Shown: positions 17,388-26,361 of the stretch, piece by piece
Numbering within the stretch: the first letter of the stretch is position 1
How the letters are laid out: each line of letters starts with the position of its first letter
Origin: Paraburkholderia hiiakae
GTDB lineage: Bacteria > Pseudomonadota > Gammaproteobacteria > Burkholderiales > Burkholderiaceae
DNA: 64,000 bases
Reading direction: 5' to 3'
NCBI RefSeq assembly: GCF_904848665.1
Contig: NZ_CAJHCQ010000009.1
Location: forward strand, 1 to 64,000
Program-made: the position numbers and the translations under genes
The notes under the pieces: generated by a model
Told to the model about the DNA's origin: nothing
Seen by the model: only the letters and a program-made list of their open reading frames with translations
The model's database searches: none

Positions 17388-18620
17388 TTACTTGCCAAGC
17401 GACTTGTTCGCTTCGGTGGCCGCCTGGTTCAGTGCGTCGGCGGGCTTGGCCTTGCCGAGATAGATCGACTGCATCCCGTTGGTCACGGCCTTCGCGGTGT
17501 CTTCCCAGCCCGTCACGGTCGGCGCGAACTTGGCGTGCGGCAGGAGCGCGATGAACGCTTGCGTATCCGGGTCCTGGAACACCGGGTCGGTCGCTTCAGC
17601 CTTCGTGGTCGGCAGGAAGCCTTCCGTGCTCGTGAACTGCACGCGCGGTTCCTTCGTGAACAGGTAGTCCAGGAACTTCCAGGCGCTTGGCTTCACCTTG
17701 GAGTTCTTGAACATCATGATCGAGTCGGTCACCGCATACGTTGCAGGCGTCGTTGCAACCGGGATCGGGTCGATGCCGTACTTGATGTTCGGTGCTTCCT
17801 TCTTCAGCTGCTTGGCGAGGAACGGCGCCGAGATCATCATCGCCACGCGGCCCTGCTTGAAGAGATTCTGCACGTCTTCACGGCTGTAACCCGTCACGCC
17901 CGGCTGCGTAAGACCTTCGTCGATCATGGTCTTGTAGAGCGTCGCGGCCTTCACGCCAGCCGGCGAGTTGAATGCCGCCTTGCCGTCCTTGCCCACCACT
18001 TCGCCGCCGTGGGTCCACAGCGCATAGTAGAAGTACACGTCGGTTTCGATTTCCTTGCCCTGCAGGCCGAAGCCCGCAATGCCCTTCGCCTTGAGCTTCT
18101 TCGATGCGTCGATGACATCGTTCCAGGTCTTCGGGCCGTTCGGATAGCCAACCGAGGCGAGCATGTCCTTGTTGTAGTACAGCGCGCGCGCCGAGGCGGC
18201 GATCGGCAGGCCGTAGGTCTTGCCGTTGATCTGACCCGGAGCGAGGAACGGACCGATGAAGCGGCCCTTGAAGTTCGCGTCCATGTACGGGTCGAGCGGC
18301 TCGGCGATGTCGTCCTTCACGAAGTCGAGGAGCCAGCGCGTGCCGATGATCGCGAGGTCGGCGTTGGCGCCGCCGGAAATGTCCGTTTGCAGCTTCTGTT
18401 GCAGCGAGTCCCAGTTCACGTCTTCGATCTTGATCGTGATGCCGGGGTTGGCGGCCTCGAACTGCTTGGCCATTTTCTCGAAGTACGGGGCGGTGGCGTC
18501 GCTGTAGTGGGCGACGGTCACGCGGACCGTGTCGGCGTGCGCCGCGGCGGTGATGCCGGCGAACGCTAGCGCGACGGCGAGCTTGCCGAGCATGGTGGTT
18601 GCACGTGCCTGAAACGACAT
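17388..18620 (-). CDS. Carbohydrate ABC transporter substrate-binding protein (family 1)
   Basis: A 410-residue secreted binding protein. AAGGAG precedes the ATG at 18620. The signal peptide ends near residue 30 (AAHA before DTVRVTVAHYSDA). Segments FEAANPGITIKIEDVNWDS and the GIAGFGLQGKEIETDVYFYY stretch are typical of sugar-binding family 1 proteins. It delivers a sugar or polyol to the two permeases downstream. The ligand is not determinable by eye. Confidence 0.88.
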   Translation of the reverse strand: MSFQARATTMLGKLAVALAFAGITAAAHADTVRVTVAHYSDATAPYFEKMAKQFEAANPGITIKIEDVNWDSLQQKLQTDISGGANADLAIIGTRWLLDFVKDDIAEPLDPYMDANFKGRFIGPFLAPGQINGKTYGLPIAASARALYYNKDMLASVGYPNGPKTWNDVIDASKKLKAKGIAGFGLQGKEIETDVYFYYALWTHGGEVVGKDGKAAFNSPAGVKAATLYKTMIDEGLTQPGVTGYSREDVQNLFKQGRVAMMISAPFLAKQLKKEAPNIKYGIDPIPVATTPATYAVTDSIMMFKNSKVKPSAWKFLDYLFTKEPRVQFTSTEGFLPTTKAEATDPVFQDPDTQAFIALLPHAKFAPTVTGWEDTAKAVTNGMQSIYLGKAKPADALNQAATEANKSLGK

Positions 18621-18968
18621 TCTCTCTCTCCTTGTCGATGGGAATTGGCGCTTTAGCGCTTAGTCCCATCCCATGCGGGGTTGTTGTTGCTGGTGGTTTT
18701 TCCTGCTTATGCCGCCGCCTTGACCCGGCTGCTGGGTTGCGTTGTTTGAAAAAATCCTACAGGATGAAAAAAGCGTTGTCACCTGGTAATCTCGATATTG
18801 TTTCCAGTGCGGAAATTTGCATAACATGCTGTAAAACAGGGGAAATTCATGCGTTGCAGCAGCGCGATGCGGTCGGTATAAACCCGCATACAGGCAACCG
18901 CACGCCATTCGTATGTAGGAAATTTTCAGGCTCGACGGCAAGACTGGCGGGCCTCACGGAGAATCGAC
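18621..18968. promoter_or_regulatory. Divergent regulatory region of the carbohydrate transporter locus
   Basis: This region of about 350 bp separates the minus-strand binding protein-permease operon from the plus-strand SDR-ATPase-RpiR operon. ATCCT and AGGAT form an inverted repeat with a 2-base spacer at 18754-18765 in an AT-rich stretch, a candidate operator for the RpiR regulator encoded at 20927. No gene is visible here. Confidence 0.4.
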
Positions 18969-19751
18969 ATGAGCCGGGTGGTGCTGGTGACGGGGGCGAG
19001 CGGCGGCATAGGCCGCGCGCTGTGCAAACGGTTTCTGGAAGCGGGCGACACTGTGCTCGCGCTCGACCGCGACGCGGCGCTCGTGCAACAACTCGCGGCG
19101 GAATTAGGCGAAGCGGGCGCGGCGCGCCTCGAACCGCTCGCTGCCGACGTGAGCGATCAGGCCGCCGTGGCCCAGGCCGTGGCGCGCGGTGTGGCGGCGC
19201 GCGGCCCGGTGGACGTGGCGGTGGCGAACGCGGGCGGCGCGCTCGGCACGACGCTCGCGCATACCGACGCCGCGAGCTGGCGGCGCGATATCGACCTGAA
19301 CCTGAACGGGACCTACTACACGGTCGAAGCCGTGCGCGCCTCGATGATCGAACGCCGGCGCGGCGCGCTCGTGCTGATCGGCTCGGTGAACGGCCTTTCG
19401 GCGCTCGGCCACCCTGCGTACAGCGCCGCGAAGGCGGGGCTCGTGAGCTACACGAAGGCGCTCGCCATGGAGCTGGGGCCGCACGGCATACGCGCGAACA
19501 TCGTCTGTCCGGGCACGGTGAAAACGCCCGCGTGGCGCGCGCGTGTCGAGCAGCATCCCAGGATCTTCGAAGAACTAAGCAAATGGTATCCGCTCGGCGA
19601 CGTGGCCACGCCCGAGGATATCGCCGACGCCGTGCAGTTTCTCGCTTCGCCGCAAGCGCGCGTGATCACGGGCGTGGCGCTGCCCGTGGATGCGGGCCTC
19701 ATGGCGGGCAACCGGCTGATGGCGAACGAGCTGACGCTAGACCCGTTCTGA
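18969..19751 (+). CDS. SDR-family oxidoreductase (sugar/polyol dehydrogenase candidate)
   Basis: A 260-residue classical short-chain dehydrogenase with TGASGGIG at residues 8-15, NAGG near residue 85 and catalytic Tyr/Lys in PAYSAAKAGLVSY. It heads the plus-strand unit that also encodes the ABC ATPase and the RpiR regulator, so it most likely oxidises the imported sugar, sugar alcohol or sugar acid. The substrate is not determinable from motifs. Confidence 0.82.
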   Translation: MSRVVLVTGASGGIGRALCKRFLEAGDTVLALDRDAALVQQLAAELGEAGAARLEPLAADVSDQAAVAQAVARGVAARGPVDVAVANAGGALGTTLAHTDAASWRRDIDLNLNGTYYTVEAVRASMIERRRGALVLIGSVNGLSALGHPAYSAAKAGLVSYTKALAMELGPHGIRANIVCPGTVKTPAWRARVEQHPRIFEELSKWYPLGDVATPEDIADAVQFLASPQARVITGVALPVDAGLMAGNRLMANELTLDPF

Positions 19752-19803
19752 GGCGCGCACGCGACGCTTCGACCTGAAAAGACTTCACGCATACGAGGAA
19801 AGC

Positions 19804-20865
19804 ATGGCAGCGGTACAACTGAACGGCATCTACAAGCGCTATGGCGACACGCAGGTCGTGCACGGCGTCGATCTCGACATCGAAGACGGCGAATTCGTCG
19901 TGCTCGTCGGCCCCTCGGGTTGCGGCAAGACGACGGTGATGCGCATGATCGCCGGTCTCGAAGACATCTCCGGCGGCGACCTCACCATCGGCGGCACGCG
20001 GGCGAACGCGTTGCCGCCGCAGCAGCGCAACATTTCGATGGTGTTCCAGAGCTACGCGCTCTACCCGCATCTCTCGGTGTACGAGAACATCGCGTTCGGT
20101 CCGCGCATTCGCAAGGAGCGCGAGGACGGGTTCAAGCCGCGCATCGAAGCCGCCGCGAAAATGCTCAACCTGTCGAGCTACCTGGAGCGCCTGCCGCGCG
20201 CGCTTTCGGGCGGCCAGCGCCAGCGCGTCGCCATGGGCCGCGCCGTGGTGCGCGAGCCCGCGCTGTTCCTCTTCGACGAGCCGCTTTCGAACCTCGACGC
20301 CAAGCTGCGCGTGCAGATGCGCACCGAGATCAAGGCGCTGCACCAGCGCCTGCGCAACACGGTGGTGTACGTCACGCACGACCAGATCGAGGCGATGACG
20401 ATGGCCGACCGTATCGTCGTGATGAACGCGGGGCGTATCGAACAGATTGGCCGACCGCTCGATCTTTACGACAAGCCGGGCAACCTGTTCGTGGCGAGCT
20501 TCCTCGGCTCGCCGTCGATGAACTTCGCCGTGGGCACGGTGATGAGCGACGCGCGCGGCACGGCGCTCGTGCTCGAAGGCGGCGCACGTATCCCGCTGCC
20601 GGAAGGTAAAGTGCAAGCGGGCGCGCGCGTGACGCTCGGCGTGCGGCCCGAGCACATCGAGGCGGGTGGCGACGTGCCGTTCACCGTCGACGTGATCGAG
20701 CCGACTGGCGCGGAGACCCACTTGTACGGGAAAATAGGCGACACGACATGGTGCGTCACCACGCGCGCGCGCCCGGACGTCACGCCGGGTCAGCGCATGA
20801 CGCTAGGTTTGCCTTTGGCGCACCTGCATCTGTTCGATACTGAAAGCGGCAAGCGGCTCGATTGA
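19804..20865 (+). CDS. ABC transporter ATPase (MalK/UgpC type)
   Basis: A 353-residue ATPase with Walker A GPSGCGKTT (about 37-45), Q-loop MVFQSYALYPHL, signature LSGGQRQRVAMGRA, Walker B LFLFDEPLSNLD, H-loop VTHDQ, and a C-terminal TOBE-type regulatory domain with GVRPEHIE. This is the carbohydrate CUT1 type, and with the divergent permeases and binding protein it completes the importer. It starts 52 bp after the SDR stop and is followed by the RpiR gene. The ATPase may serve more than one importer, as MalK-type proteins do. Confidence 0.9.
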   Translation: MAAVQLNGIYKRYGDTQVVHGVDLDIEDGEFVVLVGPSGCGKTTVMRMIAGLEDISGGDLTIGGTRANALPPQQRNISMVFQSYALYPHLSVYENIAFGPRIRKEREDGFKPRIEAAAKMLNLSSYLERLPRALSGGQRQRVAMGRAVVREPALFLFDEPLSNLDAKLRVQMRTEIKALHQRLRNTVVYVTHDQIEAMTMADRIVVMNAGRIEQIGRPLDLYDKPGNLFVASFLGSPSMNFAVGTVMSDARGTALVLEGGARIPLPEGKVQAGARVTLGVRPEHIEAGGDVPFTVDVIEPTGAETHLYGKIGDTTWCVTTRARPDVTPGQRMTLGLPLAHLHLFDTESGKRLD

Positions 20866-20926
20866 AGCGGAAGCACGCATCGAAACTGGATAGCGGGCGC
20901 CTCGTACCTTCCTCGGGAAAAACAGC

Positions 20927-21838
20927 TTGCCGGTCTCCAACCTGATCCATCACATCCGCAACGTCGCGGAGTCGCTGCGTCCCGCCGAGCGCAAGGTCGC
21001 GGAGATGGTGCTTGCCGACATCGACTTCGCCATGCGCGCGAGCATCACCGAGCTCGCGTTGCGCGCGGACGTGTCCGAGCCATCCGTCACGCGTTTTTGC
21101 CGCGCGGTGGGTGCGCACGGCCTGCGCGACTTCAAGATGCGGCTCGCGCAGAGCGCGGCGGGCAACGTGCCCTTCGCGCTCGCCACGGAGATGACGGGTG
21201 GCGAGGCGAGCGGCGCCGGGTGGGCCGGTGAGGTCGGCACGTTGCTCGACAAGGTCACGGAGTCGGTGGTCCAGGGCGTGACACATGCGCGCGCTTCGCT
21301 CGATACCGCCGTATTCGAGGCCGCGGTGGCGGCGCTCTCCAGCGCGCGGCGCGTGTACTTTTTCGGCGTGGGCGCGGGTTCGGGGCTCGTTGCGCAAGAC
21401 GCGGCGCTGCGCCTGCTGCGGCTCGACATCGCCGCGAGCGCGTTCACGGATGCGCACTTGCAGCGCCTCTACGCGGCGCTGCTCGAACCGGGCGACGTGG
21501 CGTTCGCGATCTCGCAGTCGGGGCGCAGCGTCGAGGTCAACGAAAGCATTCAGATCGCCAAGGAGCGAGGTGCGACGACCATCGCGCTCACGAGTGCCGG
21601 CTCGCGGCTCGCCTGGGTGGTGGACATTCCGCTGTTGCTGCGCGTGCCCGCCGCGAGCGATGCGCATGCGCCTGCCGTGGTGCGCATCGCGCATCTGGCT
21701 GTGCTCGATGCGCTCGCGCTGGGCGTGTCGCTCGGGCTCGGGCCCAAGGCGCTCGAAAAGGTGCGCGACGCACAGGCGCGCAGCGATGGCGCGCCCGACG
21801 ATGCCCCCACAGTTGGCACGCCCGAGGACGGGCGTTGA
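20927..21838 (+). CDS. RpiR/MurR-family regulator (HTH + SIS domain)
   Basis: A 303-residue protein with an N-terminal HTH_6 domain (LRPAERKVAEMVLADIDFAM and VSEPSVTRFCRAVG, about residues 15-65) and a C-terminal SIS phosphosugar-binding domain (about 125-255, with RVYFFGVGAGSGLVAQDAALRL and ISQSGRSVEV). It probably senses a phosphorylated sugar and controls the transporter locus. Translation appears to begin at a TTG at 20927 behind GGGA; no better in-frame ATG lies near. Its stop is only 3 bp from the convergent P450 stop. Confidence 0.86.
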   Translation: MPVSNLIHHIRNVAESLRPAERKVAEMVLADIDFAMRASITELALRADVSEPSVTRFCRAVGAHGLRDFKMRLAQSAAGNVPFALATEMTGGEASGAGWAGEVGTLLDKVTESVVQGVTHARASLDTAVFEAAVAALSSARRVYFFGVGAGSGLVAQDAALRLLRLDIAASAFTDAHLQRLYAALLEPGDVAFAISQSGRSVEVNESIQIAKERGATTIALTSAGSRLAWVVDIPLLLRVPAASDAHAPAVVRIAHLAVLDALALGVSLGLGPKALEKVRDAQARSDGAPDDAPTVGTPEDGR

Positions 21839-21841
21839 CGC

Positions 21842-23293
21842 TTAGGCAGATGTGGCGCCCTCGCGCCGTTTGAGCCGCACCGGCATCGTATCCGGCACCA
21901 TCGTGAACGCCTGCACTTCCTGAATCTTCGCGGGATCGATCGCCAGCTCGATCGTGAACGACTTCATCAGCATCGAGAGCGCGAGGCGCATTTCCACCGT
22001 CGCGAGATGGCGGCCAGGACACACGCGCGGCCCCGCGCCGAACTGCAGATAAGCGCGCACGTCATGGGCTTTTCCATCATCGGATTCGCGTTCGCCGCGC
22101 TTCATCCAGCGCCACGGATCGTAGCGCTGCGGATCGGCGAAATTTTTCGCATCCAGCATGGCGGGGCGCGCGACGAAGAACATGCGCGTGCCTTTGGGCA
22201 ACGCCACGTTGTCCACCACCACATCTTCCAGCGGCTCGAACGAATGCACGGACGCCACCGGGCGCAAACGCGTCGCCTCGATACAGACCGCCTCGAAAAT
22301 ATCGAGGTCTTTCAACGTCGCGTAGTCGGGGCAGACGTTCGAATTGCCGAGCACGCGCTGCGCTTCGTCGCCGAGATGCTGCTGCAAGGCCGTATCCGCG
22401 GCGAGGTAGGGCAGCGTCCACGCGATGGAATCGGCGGTGGTGTCTTCGCCCGCGATCAGCAGCGTGAGCACATTCGCGCGGATTTGCGCGTCGCTGATGG
22501 AAGTGTCGCCGCCTGGCGCTTGCTGCTGGGCAAGCATCGCTTCGAGCAGATTGCGCGGCGTTTCCGAGGGCTCGTCGCGCATGCGCTCGCGTGCGCGCGC
22601 CATCATCGCGTTGACGTAGCGGTGTACTTCCGCGAGTGAGCGCTCGAGCTTACGGTCCGACGGCAGCCTGAAATATCGCCAGTAGGGAAAGAGCGCATTG
22701 GTGCGCCTCATCACGCCCGGCAGGATGCGCTCCAGGTGCTCCTGAATCACGCCGTGATCGCGCTCCAGCGTGCGGGGGTCTTCGCCGAACGCGAGCGCGC
22801 TCGTCACGTCCACTGTGTAGCGCTTGAGGTCGTCGGTCATCTCGACGGTCTCGCCGCGCTCGGCCGCGCGTTGCCAGCGTGCGTGAAGCCGCTGCGTGAT
22901 CTCGGCCAGCGTGGGGTAGAAGGCCTTGATGTTGGGTATCGAGAGCGCCTGCATCACGAGCTTGCGTTGCGGTTCCCACGCTACGCCTTCGGCGGAGAAA
23001 AGCCCGTTGAAGCCCATCTCCTCGAACACCGCTTCGATCGGCTGATAGCGGCGGAAGCGATGCGGCCGCTCGCGCATGATCTGCTGGATCAGCTCGGTGT
23101 CGGTCCAGATCGTGATGGGGATGCTTCCCACCTGAAAGCGGTAAGGCGCACCGAGTTCGGCGGCCCACTGTTCAAGGATCAAATGCAGACGCGGCGGCGA
23201 AAGCTGCAACAGATTGCCGAGCAGCGGCACGCCGCGCGGGCAGGGCAGGTCGGCGATCTGGCGCAACGTTGGTCCGGTCGATGCCGTGCTCAT
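21842..23293 (-). CDS. Cytochrome P450 monooxygenase
   Basis: A 483-residue P450. It shows I-helix oxygen-binding motif AGEDTTADSIAW, K-helix EATRLRP (ExxR), PERF-like DPWRW, and heme loop FGAGPRVCPGRHLA with the axial cysteine. The length and long N-terminus resemble class II-like (E-class) P450s rather than the usual 400-residue camphor type. No ferredoxin or reductase gene is adjacent, so the electron donor is unknown. The start at 23293 has only a weak upstream site. The neighbours are IclR regulators and an FAD monooxygenase operon, hinting at hydrocarbon or aromatic oxidation. Confidence 0.9.
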   Translation of the reverse strand: MSTASTGPTLRQIADLPCPRGVPLLGNLLQLSPPRLHLILEQWAAELGAPYRFQVGSIPITIWTDTELIQQIMRERPHRFRRYQPIEAVFEEMGFNGLFSAEGVAWEPQRKLVMQALSIPNIKAFYPTLAEITQRLHARWQRAAERGETVEMTDDLKRYTVDVTSALAFGEDPRTLERDHGVIQEHLERILPGVMRRTNALFPYWRYFRLPSDRKLERSLAEVHRYVNAMMARARERMRDEPSETPRNLLEAMLAQQQAPGGDTSISDAQIRANVLTLLIAGEDTTADSIAWTLPYLAADTALQQHLGDEAQRVLGNSNVCPDYATLKDLDIFEAVCIEATRLRPVASVHSFEPLEDVVVDNVALPKGTRMFFVARPAMLDAKNFADPQRYDPWRWMKRGERESDDGKAHDVRAYLQFGAGPRVCPGRHLATVEMRLALSMLMKSFTIELAIDPAKIQEVQAFTMVPDTMPVRLKRREGATSA

Positions 23294-23347
23294 AGATTGG
23301 TTCTCATCAGAGGGGCGTGCTGTTTTTGTATTGCGCGCGAAAGGCGT

Positions 23348-24232
23348 TCATAGCGGCGCGGCCGCCGCGCCTTCCATGTAGCCGAAGCGCCGCGAGAGGC
23401 GCTGCGCGGCGGCGATCAGCAGTTGCGCCGCCGTGCCTTCGCGCGCGATGTCGAGGCTGCCCGAAGGTCCCATCACCGCGAGCACGAGGCACACGCTGCC
23501 CGTGTGGTCGAACACGGGCGCGGTCACGGTGCTGATGCCGGGAATCGGCTTGTCGAGCGCCGTATCCACACCCTCGGCGCGAATGGCGGCGAGCCGCGCG
23601 AGGTAGGCGGGCGTCGCGCCTTCGCGCGGCTTCGCGCCCGCGAGCCGCAGTTCGTCCTGGGCGAGGAGGGCGGCGCGCACGTCGTCGTCGACCCATGCGG
23701 CGAACACGCGTCCGATCGACGTGTTCACGAGCGACATCACCGTGCCGGGGCGCAGGCTCACGTGCAGCGGCAGCGCCGATTCTTCGAGACGTACGACGGT
23801 CGGGCCGAGCGGCCCCGGCACCGCGAGCGCGACGCTCATCGCGGTGGCGGCGGCGAGGCCGACCAGTTCGGCATCGGCTTCGCGCACTGGCGAAAGCCGC
23901 GCAAGGCCGATCAGGCCGAGTTCGAGGCTGAGCGGTCCCGCTTCGTAGCGGCCCGCTGCGTCGCGCGCGAGCAGGCCGATCTTCTGGAGGCTCACGAGGT
24001 GCGGGAAGGCCTTGGCGGGCGCCATGCCCGCGGCGGCGGCCAGGTCGCGCAGCGGCAAGGGCGTGCCGGCCGCGACGAGCGCGGCGAGCAGTTCGCCCGT
24101 GACATCGAGCGACTGGATGCCGCGCTGCGGCTTGTCGGCTTCGGGCGTGACGCTGGCCGCGACGTCTGCGCTCGCGGCTTGGGTCACGTCGTCGTCGTTG
24201 TCGCGCGGGGGCTTGGAGCTTACTCGGGGCAT
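23348..24232 (-). CDS. IclR-family regulator, copy 2 of a tandem pair
   Basis: A 294-residue regulator with a 40-residue polar N-terminal extension, an IclR winged HTH (RGIQSLDVTGELLAALVAAG, then LRDLAAAAGMAPAKAFPHLVSLQKIGLL) and the effector-binding GAF-like domain (SIGRVFAAW and a GISTVTAPVFDHTG stretch). The ATG at 24232 lies 13 bp inside the preceding IclR gene, so the two are co-translated. It sits 54 bp before the P450 gene on the same strand and may control it or the divergent oxygenase operon. Confidence 0.87.
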   Translation of the reverse strand: MPRVSSKPPRDNDDDVTQAASADVAASVTPEADKPQRGIQSLDVTGELLAALVAAGTPLPLRDLAAAAGMAPAKAFPHLVSLQKIGLLARDAAGRYEAGPLSLELGLIGLARLSPVREADAELVGLAAATAMSVALAVPGPLGPTVVRLEESALPLHVSLRPGTVMSLVNTSIGRVFAAWVDDDVRAALLAQDELRLAGAKPREGATPAYLARLAAIRAEGVDTALDKPIPGISTVTAPVFDHTGSVCLVLAVMGPSGSLDIAREGTAAQLLIAAAQRLSRRFGYMEGAAAAPL

Positions 24233-25092
24233 GTCGGTGTCGAGGAAAAAGCGGCGGCGGCGATTTCTGCGGCCGCCTCGCGCAGCGCGCGCACGACTGC
24301 GCCGTTCGCGCGCACGTCGAGTGCGCCGCTCGCGCCAATAGCGGTGAGCGTGAGGCTCGCTTCGCGCTGCGGCCCGAGTACGGGCACGCACACGCTGCTC
24401 ACGCCGGGGCTGGGTGTGTCGATGGCGAGTTCGTAGCCGCGCGCGCGGATGGTGTCGAGCGAGGCGAGGAAGTCGGCGTCGGGCGTGCTTTCTTGCGGCG
24501 CGCTGGCGGCGTTTGCCGTGTGGCTGGTGCCGCGCCACACCGGCTGCGCGGTTTGCGTGGCCCATACGGCTTCGAGCGCCTCGGGCCCGAGGAACGCGCA
24601 GAACACGCGGCCCGTGGCCGTGGCCCGCAGCGACATCACGGTACCTACGTGCAGGTTCACGTGCAACGGCAGGCTCGCGTGCTCGTAGCGCACGATGGTC
24701 GGCCCCTGCGGCCCGGCGATACAGAGCGCGACGCTGCAGTTGAGCGCCTGCGCGAGCGCGGCCGCGCGCGGCACCGCCTCACGCAGCGCGGGCTGCTGCG
24801 CGAGATGGAGCAGCCCGAGGCGCAGCGCGAGCGGGCCGGGCTCATAGCGCCCCGAAAGCGCGTCGCGCTTGATGAGCCCGAGGCGCGTCAGGCTCACGAG
24901 ATAGGCGTGCGCCTGGCTCGACGGAATGTCGCCGCTCGCCGCGAGATCGGTGGCGCCAAGCGGCGAGCGCGCGTCGGCGAGGGCACGCAGCAGGCGTCCG
25001 CCCACCTCGACGCTCTGAATGCCGCGCTGCGCGCGGGCCGCCGTGGCGCTGCTTTCCGGCGTGCAAGCGGCGCTTTCGTTGCGACGTCTCAT
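24220..25092 (-). CDS. IclR-family regulator, copy 1 of a tandem pair
   Basis: A 290-residue IclR protein, clearly paralogous to its downstream neighbour: RGIQSVEVGGRLLRAL, GDIPSSQAHAYLVSLTRLGLIKRDALSGRYEPGPL-like organisation, ATGRVFCAF and PGVSSVCVPVLGPQ. It is the first gene of the minus-strand unit and is divergent from the MBL-FAD monooxygenase operon at 25372, so direct control of that operon is likely. IclR proteins usually bind aromatic acids or short carboxylates. Confidence 0.87.
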   Translation of the reverse strand: MRRRNESAACTPESSATAARAQRGIQSVEVGGRLLRALADARSPLGATDLAASGDIPSSQAHAYLVSLTRLGLIKRDALSGRYEPGPLALRLGLLHLAQQPALREAVPRAAALAQALNCSVALCIAGPQGPTIVRYEHASLPLHVNLHVGTVMSLRATATGRVFCAFLGPEALEAVWATQTAQPVWRGTSHTANAASAPQESTPDADFLASLDTIRARGYELAIDTPSPGVSSVCVPVLGPQREASLTLTAIGASGALDVRANGAVVRALREAAAEIAAAAFSSTPTCPE

Positions 25093-25185
25093 TTGCGCTT
25101 TTCTCTGGCTGAAAAAGGGTCCATGTTAACTGAACGGTGGCGGCCCCTGGCAACCGACAGGCTGCAGCGCGCTCCGGCTAGAAAT

Positions 25186-25243
25186 TAGCGTATAGCAATG
25201 TAATTCGCTATTGACAAATATAAACCGGAAGGCCAAGATGGCC
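25186..25243 (+). promoter_or_regulatory. Candidate promoter and operators of the MBL-FAD monooxygenase operon
   Basis: A consensus -35 TTGACA lies at 25211-25216 with a weak -10 (CAAGAT, 25234-25239). TAGCG at 25186-25190 and CGCTA at 25206-25210 form an inverted repeat ending at the -35, and GGCCA/TGGCC with a 3-base spacer (25231-25243) covers the -10. Both are plausible sites for the divergent IclR regulators. Binding is inferred. Confidence 0.4.
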
Positions 25244-25371
25244 TCACCCCGGCACAACAGCGGTCCAAATTCAAACGGGGCGAGACAACCAGAGCTGGCG
25301 CCGTGCGCGTCCGGCCCCTGCACGCTTCGCCCCGCCCTGGCTTCAAGAGCCCCTCGATACGGAGACTCAAC

Positions 25372-26331
25372 ATGGCAAAGGCGTTCGCATCCCAGGCCGA
25401 CCTCGAAGAAAAGAAGGTCACGTTCACGCAGCTCTCGGAAAACGCATACGCGTACACCACGGAAGGCGATCCCAACTCGGGCGTCATCATCGGCGACGAC
25501 GGCGTGCTGATCGTCGACACCACGGCTACGCCCGCCATGGCGCAGGACCTCATCGCGAAGATCCGCACGGTCACGGACAAGCCCATCAAGTACGTCGTGC
25601 TCTCGCACTATCACGCCGTGCGCGTGCTGGGCGCTTCGGCGTACTTCAAGGAAGGCGCGCAGCAGATCATCGCGAGCCGCGGCACGTATGAAATGATCGT
25701 CGAGCGCGGCGAAGCCGACATGAAGTCGGAAATCGAGCGCTTCCCGCGCCTTTTCGCGGGTGTCGAAACGGTGCCGGGCCTCACGTGGCCCACGCTCGTG
25801 TTCGAGAAGGAAATCACGCTGTTCCTCGGCAAGCTCGAAGTGAAGATCGCGCACCTCGGCTCGGGTCACACGAAGGGCGACACCGTGGTGTGGCTGCCCG
25901 AGCAGAAGGTGCTGTTCTCGGGCGACCTCGTCGAATACGACGCTGCGTGCTATTGCGGCGATGCCCAACTCGCCGACTGGCCCGCCACGCTCGAAGCGCT
26001 GCGCTCGCTTGGCGCCGATAAGCTCGTGCCGGGCCGCGGCCCCGCGCTGCTCAACCCCGCCGAAGTGAACAAGGGTCTCGACTACACGAAGGACTTCGTG
26101 ACCACGCTGCTCGCACAGGGCCGCGCCGCCGTGGAACAGAAGCTCGACCTGAAGGGCGCGATGTCGCTCACGCGCGAGGCGATGGACCCGAAGTTCGGCC
26201 ATGTGTTCATCTACGAGCATTGCCTGCCGTTCGACGTGACGCGCGCGTTTGACGAGGCGAGCGGCATGACGCATCCGCGCATCTGGACGGCGCAGCGCGA
26301 CAAGGAGATGTGGGACGCGTTGCAGGACTAA
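25372..26331 (+). CDS. MBL-fold metallo-hydrolase-like protein with degenerate metal site
   Basis: A 319-residue metallo-beta-lactamase-fold protein. The N-terminal beta-strand motif GVIIGDDGVLIVDT, the GSGHTKGDTVVW segment and GDLVEY are intact. The first metal motif reads H79-Y-H81-A-V-R84, where HxHxDH is usual, and the late PGHG motif reads PGRG. Two to three zinc ligands are therefore replaced. It is the first gene of an operon with an FAD monooxygenase and a DUF2783 protein. It may act as a hydrolase or lactonase on the monooxygenase product; activity with one metal or none is possible. Confidence 0.8.
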   Translation: MAKAFASQADLEEKKVTFTQLSENAYAYTTEGDPNSGVIIGDDGVLIVDTTATPAMAQDLIAKIRTVTDKPIKYVVLSHYHAVRVLGASAYFKEGAQQIIASRGTYEMIVERGEADMKSEIERFPRLFAGVETVPGLTWPTLVFEKEITLFLGKLEVKIAHLGSGHTKGDTVVWLPEQKVLFSGDLVEYDAACYCGDAQLADWPATLEALRSLGADKLVPGRGPALLNPAEVNKGLDYTKDFVTTLLAQGRAAVEQKLDLKGAMSLTREAMDPKFGHVFIYEHCLPFDVTRAFDEASGMTHPRIWTAQRDKEMWDALQD

Positions 26332-26361
26332 AGCTGCTAGGGCATCGGTGGAGACAAAAAG

